This document shows positions 21,230 to 32,699 of a stretch of DNA of 64,000 nucleotides, one piece after another (the first letter of the stretch is position 1; each line of letters starts with the position of its first letter). The notes beneath the pieces are model-generated. The model did not search any database. It saw nothing but the letters and a program-made list of their open reading frames with translations, and was not told the DNA's origin. Source of the stretch: Porites lobata (Eukaryota; Cnidaria; Anthozoa; Scleractinia; Poritidae). Location: positions 2,842,501 to 2,906,500 of the forward strand of contig CALNXK010000009.1 in the NCBI GenBank assembly GCA_942486035.1, written 5' to 3'. Position numbers and translations under genes: made by a program.

Positions 21230-21667
21230 GAATTAACTACGATCCAGAATTTTCTACAGCGCTGCTTTAAACGCAAATATATTTCGTACCAAACTGACAC
21301 ATATTAGAAGACACGTATTAGAAGAGGTAGATAGCTCACTATTCAAGAAGATCTCCAGTATGCCCGGTTATCCTCCGTGCCCTTCCGTCCCCAAAACGAA
21401 AGAAAGTTCAGCGCGCCTCCGAGTTCCTAGCAGTCAACTCCCTAGGGTTAATACCCAGCGTTTTAAAATACCTTTTTAATAGTCTATTCTTCAAATATAG
21501 AGTAGCTATTTAATGTAATATGGATCTTGAATGTTAAATTCACTACTTCTTCTTCTGGAATTTTTTAAGCCTCGTAATTCTTTCTGTTGTTTTTAATGTA
21601 AGAGTTTTTGGTTTTTAGCATGAATTTTTGCTTAAAAAACAATAAAGACCGTGAAGACCTTCGAATA

Positions 21668-22199
21668 CAGTAAAAACCCGCAACTAAGAACCTACATTTT
21701 TAGGAGTTAGCCTAAACAGGTTCTTATATAAATGGTAGTTAACAGAATTTTAGGCTATTGAGGTTCTCAAAATGGGTTCTTAATCCTGGAGAAAAAACAA
21801 TTAAAACAAAGCTGCAAACAAGTTGGTCATTAGCCTATACTTTTACTTTCTTCAGCCCCACCCCACCCCCCAAAAAACATTTAAGAATATATCAATTTAT
21901 ACATTTGCATGTATTTATATGCTTTGCCGAGCTGTACAAAGCTTTAACTGTAGCAATAATATTCAGGATAATATTCAGAGCAGGGCCCAAAATCACTTTT
22001 ACAACAATGGCAATCTGCTTTTTTTGCTTCAAATATGATTCTTGCAATGCAGCTGTAATGTACTAGTATGATTTTAGAAAATAAGAACCTGTTTCAAATT
22101 TCTTAGGCTAAATAGGTTCTTGTTTATAGGGGGTATAAATGACCAATTTTAGGCTAACAGGTTCTTAATTTTTAGGTTCTTAGTTGCGGGTTTTTACTG
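21668..22199. mobile_element. 532-bp mariner-like MITE (CTAAGAACCT family)
   Basis: Ends CAGTAAAAACCCGCAACTAA and its complement, flanked by TA at 21666-21667 and 22200-22201. Subterminal copies of AAGAACCT and GGTTCTTA occur in both arms. The TA target and CAGT terminus fit Tc1/mariner. A larger relative seems to bound the 37383-49606 nest. Confidence 0.85.
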
Positions 22200-22201
22200 T
22201 A

Positions 22202-22779
22202 TCCCTGATCATCGATAACTCGAGATGACACCTTCAGTTTCTCACTCCACTTTTCTTTATTTGTGTTGGCTACTTATTTTTCCTTCCTCACCGCATATTT
22301 CAGCTTGACCTAGAAGCAATAGTACCATCCGTCCCATAGCAAGTGCTGCATTGTTGCACGAACGCGGTCGCTAAGCTTGAATATTCACGTCGCGTATTAA
22401 ACCTGGTCGTTTGCGGTCATATCGAAGCGTAAAGGTCAACAGTGGTTGTTGATGAGCGAGCAATTATTGTGCAGTTGCGATGGGTTTTGTGGAGCAAGCG
22501 AGCCAGAAGTAGGAGCACACGTTACCTGCAGATTAGCCGATGGTTATTTGGAGCGGATTCGTCGATTATTCTCGAATTTATAGCGCTTCGTGTGAAGGCG
22601 CGTGGAGATGGTCTGTTTGTTTTGTAGCCAGCCTTTAATTCTTCTTTAGTGGATAGTACCTACAATTGCAAAACTCAACAAAATGCCACTTAAACCGGCC
22701 AGGAAAGACAAGGATACGTTCAGTTGAAGGTATCTTAGCTTTGTTTTCTTTTATTTTGACTTTTGGACTATTTTAGGCC
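22202..22779. other. Intergenic, no recognised gene
   Basis: No supported ORF, repeat end or RNA gene. The 61-residue ORF at 22442 has no recognisable motif. Confidence 0.35.
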
Positions 22780-22782
22780 ATG

Positions 22783-22960
22783 GGAGTTTCGACGACTCAT
22801 CGCATTAATTTGTCCATGTGAATATTAATATATTCATTCAGTGACACATACTACGTCTGGGCTGCCTGTGATGGGAGTTTAGACGACTCATCCTATTTTG
22901 TCCATGTAAATCTTAATATATTCATTTGACACATACTACGTCTGGGCCGCCTGTGATTTC
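22783..22960 (+). repeat. Direct duplication of ~85 bp
   Basis: GGGAGTTT(C/A)GACGACTCATC, TTGTCCATGT, TTAATATATTCATT and ACACATACTACGTCTGGGC occur twice in the same order. Confidence 0.8.
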
Positions 22961-23121
22961 CGGTTAAAAAATTTGTTTATGTTTATATGTACCGTTGTAG
23001 TTATGTCCTGTCTTGTGACCATGTCCTCTGACGTAATGTGATATGCAAGCCAGTCAGGTCATGCAATCTATCGTGGTAGTCGCGGCATAGGACTGGAAAA
23101 GAATCTCCGTTGCAGTTTGGT

Positions 23122-23251
23122 TAGACTTTCTCAAAGTCGTTCGCTTGGTTTTCTGGTCTGGTGTGGTCGCTCGCGCTCCGCGCTCGTACGATCGCGCTTC
23201 GCGCTCACAGTCGCGCTACGCGCTCAAAAGCTCGACTTGTGAGCAAGTCTA
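23122..23251. mobile_element. 130-bp TIR element with 9-bp target duplication
   Basis: TAGACTTTCTCAAAGTCG and CGACTTGTGAGCAAGTCTA are imperfect inverted ends, flanked exactly by CAGTTTGGT (23113-23121 and 23252-23260). The core repeats TCGCGCT(T/C)CGCGCTC. The TAGACT termini and 9-bp duplication are shared with 20996-21229. Confidence 0.8.
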
Positions 23252-23779
23252 CAGTTTGGTCTTCGAGCAAAATTTGCAATTCTAGCGGGTCGGGGACGGT
23301 AGTAAAATTTGTCTAGTAAGGTCAAGTAAACATGGCGGCCGAAAGACTGAGAAGGAGAATATATTTAATGCTGTTTTGGCATTGTACAATAAGTACTTCG
23401 AAAAAATAAGACCGGCTGTGCGTCGACAAAGTTAAATTTCACGTTTTTACATGTTCTAAAAGTATGAAGAGCGCATTAATCAGTTTTTCTCCGGCTCACA
23501 CTTACGTATCGAGCAGCTTAATTTTAGCCCATATTCAGTTAAGTTAGCTAAAACTTGTCGGAGAGGACAAGGCAAATCGCTATGATCTTTTCACCATCTA
23601 CGCCCCTATACAGATCATAATCAAATCTGCATCCTATGAATACTGTGAACTCGAATAAAACGCGAACGCTTACGAAAATATGCAGCCTATGACTGATCGT
23701 TTTCGTTTCTGATATGCAAATCTAGCGGTCATAGACCGATCTTTTGAGCATAAAACGCGTAAGTTCGCTGTTTGGGTTG

Positions 23780-24680
23780 TATTCTTCATTAGCGCAGGAA
23801 AAAGTTAACGTTTTTTCTAATATGACAGATGACGGTTGACTGTGAAACGGTTGTAAACTCACTAGTTTTTCTAGAAAGATGTCTGTGACTTTCGGTGATT
23901 GATTGGTTGGACACAGATTGAGTTATCGCAAAATGTGACTCCTTTCTTAAAGTCCACAGTTTGCGATAACTCAAATCCTGGCCTGAGGAGGGAAACCTTT
24001 ATGAAGTCCACGATCTGGGAGCCACATTTCGCGCTGTCGCAAAATACGGAATTTATTCAGGGGCACCCAACGAGCGTTTTCTGTAAAATATCTTTTCGGA
24101 GAAGCAAATATTGCGTCGAATGTTCTATCATTTGAGGACGACTAAAAATTTCTAGATGATCGTTCCATTTATGTAAAATTTTCGACGCTTATCTAACAAA
24201 TTCCCTACGATTTTCTGAAGTTTAATTTTTCCCATCAGTTTTACTGCCCAGGTTAGGCTATTTTTCTTACAAAAAAGGAAACCTAAATATTCGGATTAGA
24301 GAATGTGATGGAGAGAGGAATCAGAAAAATTTCTCACTTTCGTAATACGTTAAATTGCATCTAAAATTTTCGGGAAAATAATACTGAAGAACCTTGTACA
24401 TCTAAAAGTTCTCTGGGTAGCCTAAAAAGTGTTTTCAGTGTATTTAGGAGGACACAGTCGTTGGGTGCCCCTGGTTATTGGAAGGACATAGAATGACTTA
24501 TCTCAAAATGTGACTCTTTAAGTTCGCCATGGTTTGCGATATTTTTTTTGGCGCAAACCTTGGTTTTCAGAGATAGAACACAGATCGAGTTAACGCAAAA
24601 TACGTCACAATTGTCAGACCACATTATGCGTTAGCGCAAACCTTGGCCCGTAAAGTGCACCTACGCTGGTCGGGTAAATT
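23780..24680. repeat. Repeat region with GAGTTATCGCAAA / TTTGCGATAACTC words
   Basis: A clear hairpin (GAGTTATCGCAAA ... TTTGCGATAACTC, 23920-23975) is followed by further TTGCG/CGCAAA words to about 24640 and by the shared block 24400-24480 also found at 13691-13810. It is probably a cluster of decayed repeats. No gene. Confidence 0.5.
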
Positions 24681-24699
24681 GAGTGGACGCCATTTGTGA

Positions 24700-25900
24700 G
24701 CTGAGAACAGAAGAGTTAAACGCCGCATTTTGCAATAACGCAAAAGGTGGTATCGAAACATCACCTTCGTTTGAAATGTCGCAAACTAACTAAGACTTCT
24801 GCAACAAGGGCTATCTTTTGAAACGCATATGTTATTTCAAAATATGTCTTTATCTTTAAAAAAAGGACAATTCTTATTGGTCCGTGCAGTAGGTCGAACC
24901 GAAAATGGTGGTTATACCATGGGAGAAGTACTTTCATTGAGTGTAGATGAGGTTGATCAGCAAATCTCCCTGTTTTAAATCACAGAAGGTGTAATTTGCA
25001 CTGCCATGCCATTGATGTTCTAAAGTAAATAGCTAGGTGGATGAATGTCCTGTCAATCATAACTTGGAAGTCTCTACTTTTTTGGCTGGTGTCATTCTCT
25101 GAATCCTGACTGCCGAACTGAAATTTTTGCTTGGTATGCCGCTGGCCTCTCAGAACCCCTAACCCATTATTATACTGTCTACTCTGCAGACCCTACAAAA
25201 GCCATCTTATCCACTTTTTGACAGATAGAATTTTCGCGATCACAATATATGTCGTCCTTTCTTTCTACCTTTATAAAGTCAACTTTTCAACTGCGAATCT
25301 TCTGTTGAATTCCTACTCAAAAATGTGCGACACCATTACAATGTTCAACCTCATTATAGCTAATCTAGACGTGAAAATGCGACCTCGTCCGGCAGCAAAT
25401 CCCCATCAGCAAGAAAAGAAAGCAAGAAAATACTATATATATGAGATGTTTCAATTCGCGGGAAACATCATAAAAAATGTTGCTAAAATTACGGATCGTT
25501 TCCCCCATCGAGTTTTTCTGTTGAGGGTAGAGGGTGGCTGTACACAGGTTACTGCCAAAAACAGCTAAAAAGGTTGTGTTGTTGATTACTTTTGATGCAT
25601 GTATGACTACAGGAATTACTTGCGTTTCTAAGGCCACATTTGTTCGAGCTTAATTTTAGAACTGTTTTCTTAATTAGTTAATTCCATCTCGATGCATTGA
25701 TGGAGGTATTTCAGTCAGAGGAAATATTTTCGTCAACGACAATAAAAATGCTTTGTTTTTTCTTGATAACAACGTCACGTCCATTGTCAGATATTTCTCT
25801 GTCATTTCAGCGCGATTAGTCCGGGGACCACTCGAGGTCCAATCTCAACTGGTAACCAGTTTTTCACATGCTTTCTCAGTTTGTCAACGCATCTGACCAG
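24700..25900. other. Intergenic, unassigned open frame
   Basis: A 145-residue open frame (25131-25568) has no recognisable domain, and the sequence before it (ACTGAAATTTTTGCTTGGTA ... CATTATTATACTGTCTACTC) looks like repeat. I do not call a gene here. Confidence 0.3.
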
Positions 25901-28350
25901 CCTTTGTCAAATTCACCATTTTTGTTAAAAATTTGCCTTTTTTAGAAAACTCAGCAATTGTCAAGGTAGCCTTATTTGTCATCTCATTTGAACTTTGTTC
26001 AAACCTTTCATGTATTCTTCCCAAATTTGTCATTTTCACCAAAATTTGCTATCCTCGTAAAAATCTCTAATTACCAACAGACCATTTTTCGCCATGTCAT
26101 TTGGCAAGCCATTCATAACTTCTTGCCAAAGTCGCTATTTTCGGCAAATTTGTCATTCTTGTAAAAATCGCCAACTGTCAACATGCCACTTTTTCTCATT
26201 TCATTTGAATATTTGGCCAAACCCGTGATGAGTTTTGGCATACTCGCCATTTTTGCCGAAATTTGCCTTTATCGCCTAAATTTGCCATTTCCTTATAATC
26301 ACTATTAGTTCAAGATGCCCGTTTTTGTCGTCTCATTTAAATTTTGCCAAACCTTTGATGGATTTTTCCATAAATGTGTTGATTTCACAAAAAATGGCAT
26401 TTTCGTAAAAACCCACAATTAACGACATCCTTCTTCTGTCATCTTGTTTTAATTTTTGCCAAACCTTTGATAAATTCTTGCCAAATTGGCCATTTTCGCC
26501 AAAGTTGCTATTCTCGCTAATTATCAACAGGCAATTTTCCCACACCTTTGATGAATCCTTGCCAAATTCGCGAATTTCGCAACATTTGTCATTTTCGTAA
26601 AACCCACAATTACCTACATACCTGTTTCGTCGTCTTGTTAACCTTTTATAAATTCTTGCCAAATTTGTCATTTTCGTAAAACTCACAATTATCGACATGC
26701 CTCGTTTGTCATCTCATTTGAATTTTGACAAACCTTCAATCAATTGTTGTCCAATTTGCCATGTTTGTTATAATTGCCATTTGTCAAGATGCCACTTTTT
26801 GTCATCTCTTTGTAAATTTTTGTCAAACCTTTGATAACTTCTTGCCAAATTCGCCATCTTCGCAAAATTTGTCATTTTCCTAAAAATCGCCAACTACCAA
26901 CATGCCCCTTTTTGTCATCTCATTTGAATACTTGGCCAAAGCCTTGATGAATTTTTGGCACACTTGCCATTTTTGCCGAAACTTGCCTTTTTCTCCCAAA
27001 TTTGCCATTTTCTTATTATAATCGCCATTTGTCAAGATTCCCCTCTTTGTCACTTCAATTGAGGTTTTGCCAAACCTTTAATGGATTCTTACCCAATTCT
27101 CCGTTTTCTTAAATTTGCCAATTTCGCGAAAATCGCCAACTGTCAATATGCCTCTTTTGTTGTCTCATTTAAATTTTTTGCCAGACCTTTACATGTAATG
27201 AATCCTTTGCCAAATTCGCCAATTTCGCAAAATATGTCATTTTCGTAAAACCCACAATTATCGACATGCCTCTTTTGTCATCCTGCTTACATTTTTGCCA
27301 AACTTTTATAAATTTTTGCCAAATTTGTCATTTTTATAAAATTGTCATTTGTCAAGATGCCCCTTTTTGTCATCTCATTTGTATTTGGCCAAACTCTTAA
27401 ACTCTCCGTTTTTGCCGAAATTTGCCGTTTTCGCCTAAATTTGCCATTTTCTTATAATCGCCATTTGTCAAGTTTCCCCTCTTTGCCACCTCATTTGAGT
27501 TTTTGCCAAACCTTTGATGGATTCTTGCCCAATCCCCCTTTTTCTCAATTTGCCAATTTCGTGAAATCGCCAAATGTCAATATTGCTGGTCTGCACTTGA
27601 CGTCACGGCGGCCATGTCGGTGGTCAAGAAAAAAAGCATTTGTCTCCTCTGGAAACCAAACTCTATTTTCATGTTAATTATTCGAGAAAAAATATATTGT
27701 ATTGATCCCCAACATTGCCGCCTTGTCTCGTGGTTGCAAAACAAGAATGCCTCTCTTTTGTGGTCTCATTTAAAACTTTTGCCAGACCACTGACGAATCC
27801 AAATTCACCAATTTCGCAAAATTTGTCATTTTCGTAAAACCCACAATTATCGACATGCCTCTTTTGTCATCTTGTTATAATTTTTGCCAAACCTATAAAT
27901 TCTTGCCAAATTGGTAATTTTTGCAAAATCGCCATTTGTCAAGATGCGACTTTTTGTCATCTTTTTTGAATATTTGGTAGGAGCCTCGATGACTTTTTGG
28001 TATACTCGCCATTTTTGCAAAATTTCCCTTTTTGGCCCAAAATTTGCCATTTTCCTATAATCGCCGTTTGTCAAGATTTCCCTCTTTGTCACCTCATTTG
28101 AGGTTTTGCAAAACCTTTGATGGATTCTTGCCATTTTCGTGAAAATGGCCAGCTGCTAATAGGTCTCTTTTGTTCTCATTTAAATTTTTTGCCAGACCTT
28201 TGATGAATCCTTGCCAAATTCGCCAATTTCGCAAAATAAGTCATTTTCGTAAGACCCACAATTATCGGCATGCCTCTTTTTTCATCAAGTTTTAATTTGG
28301 GTCAGGGTTATAAATATTTTATAAATTCTTGCCAAATTTGCCCTTTTCGT
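25900..28350. repeat. Degenerate ~110-bp tandem repeat array (TTTGCCAAACCTTTGATG)
   Basis: About twenty degenerate units, 85-130 bp apart, repeat the order TTGCCAAACCTTTGATGGAT, TTCTTGCCAAATTCGCCA, TTTGTCATTTTCGTAAAA, then ATGCCTCTTTTGTCATC. Units differ widely, so the array is old. It is interrupted at 27583-27745 by unrelated sequence. The open frames on either strand (for example 26333-26698 minus) merely translate the repeat. Confidence 0.85.
27583..27745. repeat. Non-satellite insertion in the tandem array
   Basis: Sequence from GGTCTGCACTTGACGTCACG to CTTGTCTCGTGGTTGCAAAA does not match the repeat unit, and satellite resumes on both sides. It is a probable mobile-element insertion; ends are not precise enough to name the class. 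Confidence 0.5.
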
Positions 28351-28439
28351 AAACAATTGAAAAGTGAAAAAGCTAAAAGGGATAATTCGCTATTTTCACA
28401 TCTTTTATAATAGACCATGTTTTGCATAATAGACCTTGT

Positions 28440-28745
28440 TTTGCATAAGCAGTCTTTAATTTCTCTTGGGACGACTGTAATACCAGAAGTGCAAGGGTTA
28501 TGATAAAATTTTGGGGGGCAAACAAGGCGTGTTATGGGAGATGTGCAAATGGCGGAGGTGGAGTAAAAAATCGCGTTCCACTTCCACATTTTCCATAATG
28601 CACCTTACTTGCCCCCCCAAATTTTGCATAAGCACTGTTTTCAGTTTCCCTTGGGACGGCTGTAATACCCAGCACAAAAGAAAAACAAAGGTTATGCAAA
28701 ATTTTTTTTCGGGGCAAATAGGGTGAATTATGGGAAATTTAATTT
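28440..28745. repeat. Two partial copies of a GGGACG(A/G)CTGTAATACC repeat
   Basis: TTTTGCATAAGCA, TCTCTTGGGACGACTGTAAT, a central spacer, then GGGGCAAA ... TTATGGGA occur twice (about 28440-28550 and 28600-28740). GGGGGGCA / GCCCCCC words are inverted between them. Short ORFs here are artefacts. Confidence 0.55.
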
Positions 28746-29198
28746 GGAAGTGGCGTAAATTACATTTTTTTAAAAGAGCTAGTTTGCTTTCGTCTTCATG
28801 ACTATGCACGATTCCCATAATGTATGCCATCCCTTTTTTATGAGTTTCTTCCCAGAGAGAGGTCAATTCGGTCCTTACCATACTACTTAAATAAAGAGCC
28901 ACAGCTTTTGATGCACTTTGTACATGGACAACGGATTACCCCAATGATTCAAACGCTAGGGCCGTTTATTCCTGGTATAAACTGGGAAAGTAAATATTTA
29001 GGTCAGGTCACGACACGATACCTATTACCGGTAAGCCATTTAAGGTCTCGTTTATATGTAGAAACGTTGTTCGGGGTACAAGGGTTTAGCCGCCCTGAGC
29101 GCCAACGTTTCATAAATTTACGTTCCGATAGAAGGGTACCTCGCCTAGACCGATCGCCCTTTCGATGGTAGGAGGCCATCGTTTCTCCACACAAACAC
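28746..29198. other. Intergenic, no recognised gene
   Basis: A 115-residue open frame at 28824 lacks any known motif. Nothing else is supported. Confidence 0.3.
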
Positions 29199-29202
29199 TT
29201 AG

Positions 29203-29713
29203 CCTGCGAAAACAGCCGTTCCTCCTCGCTCTTCGCCGCTGGGAACGTTTCGCGAGGAGGAACGTCTTCGACTCAGCGACAGCAATTCCATACTGATGAC
29301 GTAAAATCTGTTCGGAATCCGGTCATAAGCGCTGATTGGACGACAGAGTAGTTACATTGTTTTAGCTATTGTTTACGAATGACATCATAAGACAAAAGGC
29401 CACAAAGGTCAAATTTAAACGCGATGAATCTATAACAAAACAGTCAATATTTGTGGATTATATTCTTCTCTAGAAGAAGCATTTACGTTTTTCTGGAGCT
29501 CGTTAGCAGATGGACAAAACACTTTACCAAAATCGACCAAGAGAAACGTAAGATTGAACAAATCTACATTTGGAACCCCATGACTACCGGATTTCTTATG
29601 TAAACATTGATTTACGTCAACAGTATGGAATTTCTGTCGCTGAGTCGCAGACGTTTCTCCTCGCGAAACGTCCCAAGCGGCAAGGAGCGAGGAGAAACGG
29701 CTGTTTTCGCAGG
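29203..29713. mobile_element. 511-bp long-TIR element, TTAG target
   Basis: CCTGCGAAAACAGCCGTT at the left and its complement at the right extend into about 110-bp arms with GAACGTTTCGCGAGGAG and GACTCAGCGACAGAAATTCC-type sequence. TTAG flanks both ends (29199-29202 and 29714-29717). The AT-rich centre has no transposase. Confidence 0.85.
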
Positions 29714-29717
29714 TTAG

Positions 29718-30600
29718 CGCGATCGCTGTTTTAAACAATCGGCGCACGCGCGCGCGCTGTTAGCTTGGACAAAGGGGTTAGTTTTATTCTCATAAAATTG
29801 ATCGCTAAAGGAAGAGAGACCCTTTTTCCCCGAACAATTTTTCTTCATATAAATGGGGCCTATAAAGTCAGTGCCACCTTAGCTTCCCCACCAACCTACA
29901 GCCTGAGGTCAAGCAGGGTACGAGGGCACGCAGGGGGACCTATTTAAGGGTGGATGGACTCGTTATAATACCATGGCCATCTACCACGGGCACTGTCAAA
30001 CCCTCAGTTATAGATGAATATAAAAGCAACTAGTTAACCCTTACAAAAGTGGCTCTGGGTCAGTCTATACATCAGCGAAAAAACTGCACGCTTTTAACCC
30101 TTCCATAGGCTTAATATAAAGTCGTTCCTTTCTCATGCATGTCTTGAGACTCCCGTACCCTGTGAGAAAAGGAAGTGCAACAGAGATAAGATTCCCCACA
30201 GGTTTGGATCTATACTATAAGCAAACATTCAGATACTGTACGTATGAGAGGAGCACAACTGATTCAGGAAAAGGTCAAGATCTGTTCATTCAAAGAATGC
30301 TATTCTCTTTTAAATTTTCAGTTTATGGCTGAAAAGTGATATGCCAGTTTCCCAGTAAGTTAATACATTATGTTTGGTACGTGATTTCAGCAGCCTTGGT
30401 GATGGAGATAATAATAGCACAACTTCTGAAGAGACGTTATACAAAAAATACCAATTTATAAAATAAAATCGGACCATACTAATGAGCACTTAATTTTGCA
30501 CATTTATTTTAGTTGCTTTAAACCATACACTGAAGACGAGAGACAACCCCGCTTAAGATCTAAATTGAAGGAATCCATCCCAAGTGCATAATGATAATAA
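29718..30600. other. Intergenic, no recognised gene
   Basis: Begins with an alternating CGCGCG stretch at about 29743-29757. No supported coding or RNA feature. Confidence 0.35.
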
Positions 30601-30627
30601 TAGTTAATACTTCCAGTGTATTGGCAT

Positions 30628-30800
30628 GGCTGTCATTAAGAGCCGGGGGACTGGGGATCTCCTCCGGCTACTATGAATGTGGTCCCCACCCACTTTCATA
30701 CGAAAATAAAAGAAAAATAGAATCCCAAGAAATCCCTAGCTGCTTGATCCCCGCCTACTTGTGGTATTTAACCGGCAACTTGAAATCTTAGCGACAACCC
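30628..30800 (+). repeat. Dispersed repeat fragment (GGCTGTCATT family)
   Basis: Counterpart of 7433-7570. It ends in GCGACAACCCTGG, which could be a decayed hAT-like CAGGGTTGTC terminus. Confidence 0.5.
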
Positions 30801-32540
30801 TGGAACTATTAGGTAACCTTAAACCTAGTTATTTATTTTACTTGGGCTTGGGTAACATTCCTTTTGAATGAAATTAAGGTAAGACCTTAAAACCTCACTT
30901 AAGTCCAGGTTTCCATGTAGGAGCTATCAAAAATAATTCTATAACACCGCAATATCCTTTATATCCTAGATGCTATAATAAACCATAAATAGGAATACTT
31001 TTTATGGTTGACATTTGTGGGTAGGATACAAATTTCAGAGTGAAATGTCAGGAAATTGTCTAAAAAAAGTCAAAATTGCTAGCAAATAAAAAGCAAAAGC
31101 ACCTAGCATTAATTTGACTTCCCTATTAGTACCATTTCATGTAAAATCTCTCCCAGGATTAAAGGTTATGAGAGCATAAATATCCCAGCCGTATGAATTC
31201 TTCCCTTAAGTTTGTTAGTATTTTGACACGTGACTTAATAATGAACGATGAATGACAAAAATTTGAGGAATCACGGCCATAAAATTAATTTTTTAGGAAA
31301 AAGGCCACCTTTGAAAATTACCTGACTCTTATGAGGAACCCACCATTTAAGTAAAGATATAAATTTCCTTTTGACTGCCTACCATCGTATGCAAGTACTA
31401 AACATCTACAGATCTTTATGATTTTGATCCCTACCCTTATCCTGTCTTTCCTAATGTTAATATCAATACTACAAAACGTTGATTGACTGAACCAAATATC
31501 ACGACACAATTGTTTTCCTTTTCTAGTTCCTTAATTTGTGAAAATATTGTTCTGTGACAGGGTTCTGTCCATGGAAAACCTGACCTCCCTTCTGAATCGA
31601 GCATCTTTAGGTACAAAATCTGCAAAGATAATGAAGCAACATTAGGACCTGTTGATACTTCATTTGGCAGGTATTAAGTATGGGGTTGGTGGGCTGAAGC
31701 ATTTGAGAATGGGGTACACAAAAGTGACTTATCCACCCGTGGCTTAAAATTCCCACCTCTAGACCCACCCCTAAATGTAGTAAACATGGAACCTGCATTT
31801 TGTGTTTGACAAAATCAAAATACCCAGCCTCTCACCTCCCTTCCCCATAACATAACTGTTAATGATAAGTTTCATGTGAAACCAACGCTTGTACATTGTA
31901 AGTGACCACCTCCCACAATCGACTAGGGATGCAAAAACATCAAACATTTTTCCAGTCAAAGACCTATAAAAAGAACTTCCTGTAAGGTACTGCCTCTTGT
32001 AATATCCTACAGTACACTACTCTTGCAGTATGTACAATGTTTGGATTTTTTCTAACATAGCAGCTGTGAATTCAATGTAATAGAGCAGAACTTATTTGCC
32101 TACATGTATTAAGAAACCTCTCAAATTCATCTGAACTTGAGTTCCATTGAGAGAACAAAAGATTAAAAAAGCAATGGTCACCTTTCTTCCATTAGCCCTG
32201 CCAAGGGTTAAATTTTTTCGCTACACTGGAATATATTTTCTTGCAAAATAGGATCGAGTCTATGACAGAGGGGTTTATTGGTTAGGTGATGTGAAAAACG
32301 TAGGTAGGGAAGTCTTGAACAAGTAAGCAGGTAAGCAATGTCTGACACACTTCCACTTCAACTTTAACCAATTGCTGCTGAGTTAAAGTCATTATATGAG
32401 GAGACTGAGACTACTCAATTGGTCCTGAGAAGAAACCAGATTCTTTGACAATACAGCAGGGTACTAAAGCTACACCCTTGCTCCTGTTTTTTCATTATTG
32501 TGCTCAACTACTTTCGGCATCGGTTCCTCAACAGCCTAAA
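30801..32540. other. Intergenic with a decayed GTAAGTGACCACC repeat
   Basis: Mostly featureless AT-rich DNA. At about 31890-32030 TTGTAAGTGACCACCTCCCA and later CTTCCTGTAAGG resemble the interior of the mariner-like MITE at 17628-18086, so a decayed relative is likely. No gene. Confidence 0.4.
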
Positions 32541-32699
32541 TAAGAATTTAGTGAGGTCTACCGAATCAGCCTAGTCAGAGCAGAATACAACCTAAGCGAG
32601 ATCTTACCAAGCTTGAATTCGCAGACAACCTAACACTTGTAGCAGGACTAGAAGAGGTTAGTAGAACTTGCTGTCCACACATTAATTTCATTAGGTGCT

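Larger units (their letters stand above)
18712..21650 (+). pseudogene. Decayed non-LTR retrotransposon (CR1/L2/jockey-like), split by insertions
   Basis: Colinear pieces of one LINE are visible. 18712-19128 resembles the endonuclease C-terminal part (HMLIIGLYHPPS, ILDSCLTNHPEL, KTDHWGVILSPG). 19157-19513 holds linker and early reverse transcriptase (PPWITPLVKYLLKKK, LFAMDFSKAFDNVKL). 20468-20799 holds the catalytic region (GLHLFNLFINDLA, IIKYADDTTLLVK with the YADD box). 20930-21500 carries C-terminal remnants and a distal AATAAAGACC tail. A hAT-like element (19561-20466) and a 9-bp-TSD element (20996-21229) interrupt it. Several stops and frameshifts make it inactive. Confidence 0.85.

Noticed and set aside
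25131..25568. 145-residue plus frame
   Set aside because: No domain, no splice context and upstream sequence looks repetitive.
26333..26698. 121-residue minus frame
   Set aside because: It translates the TTTGCCAAA tandem array; periodic residues mirror the DNA repeat.
28498..28902. 134-residue minus frame and overlapping plus frames
   Set aside because: Mutually overlapping frames on both strands of a repeat; no motif.
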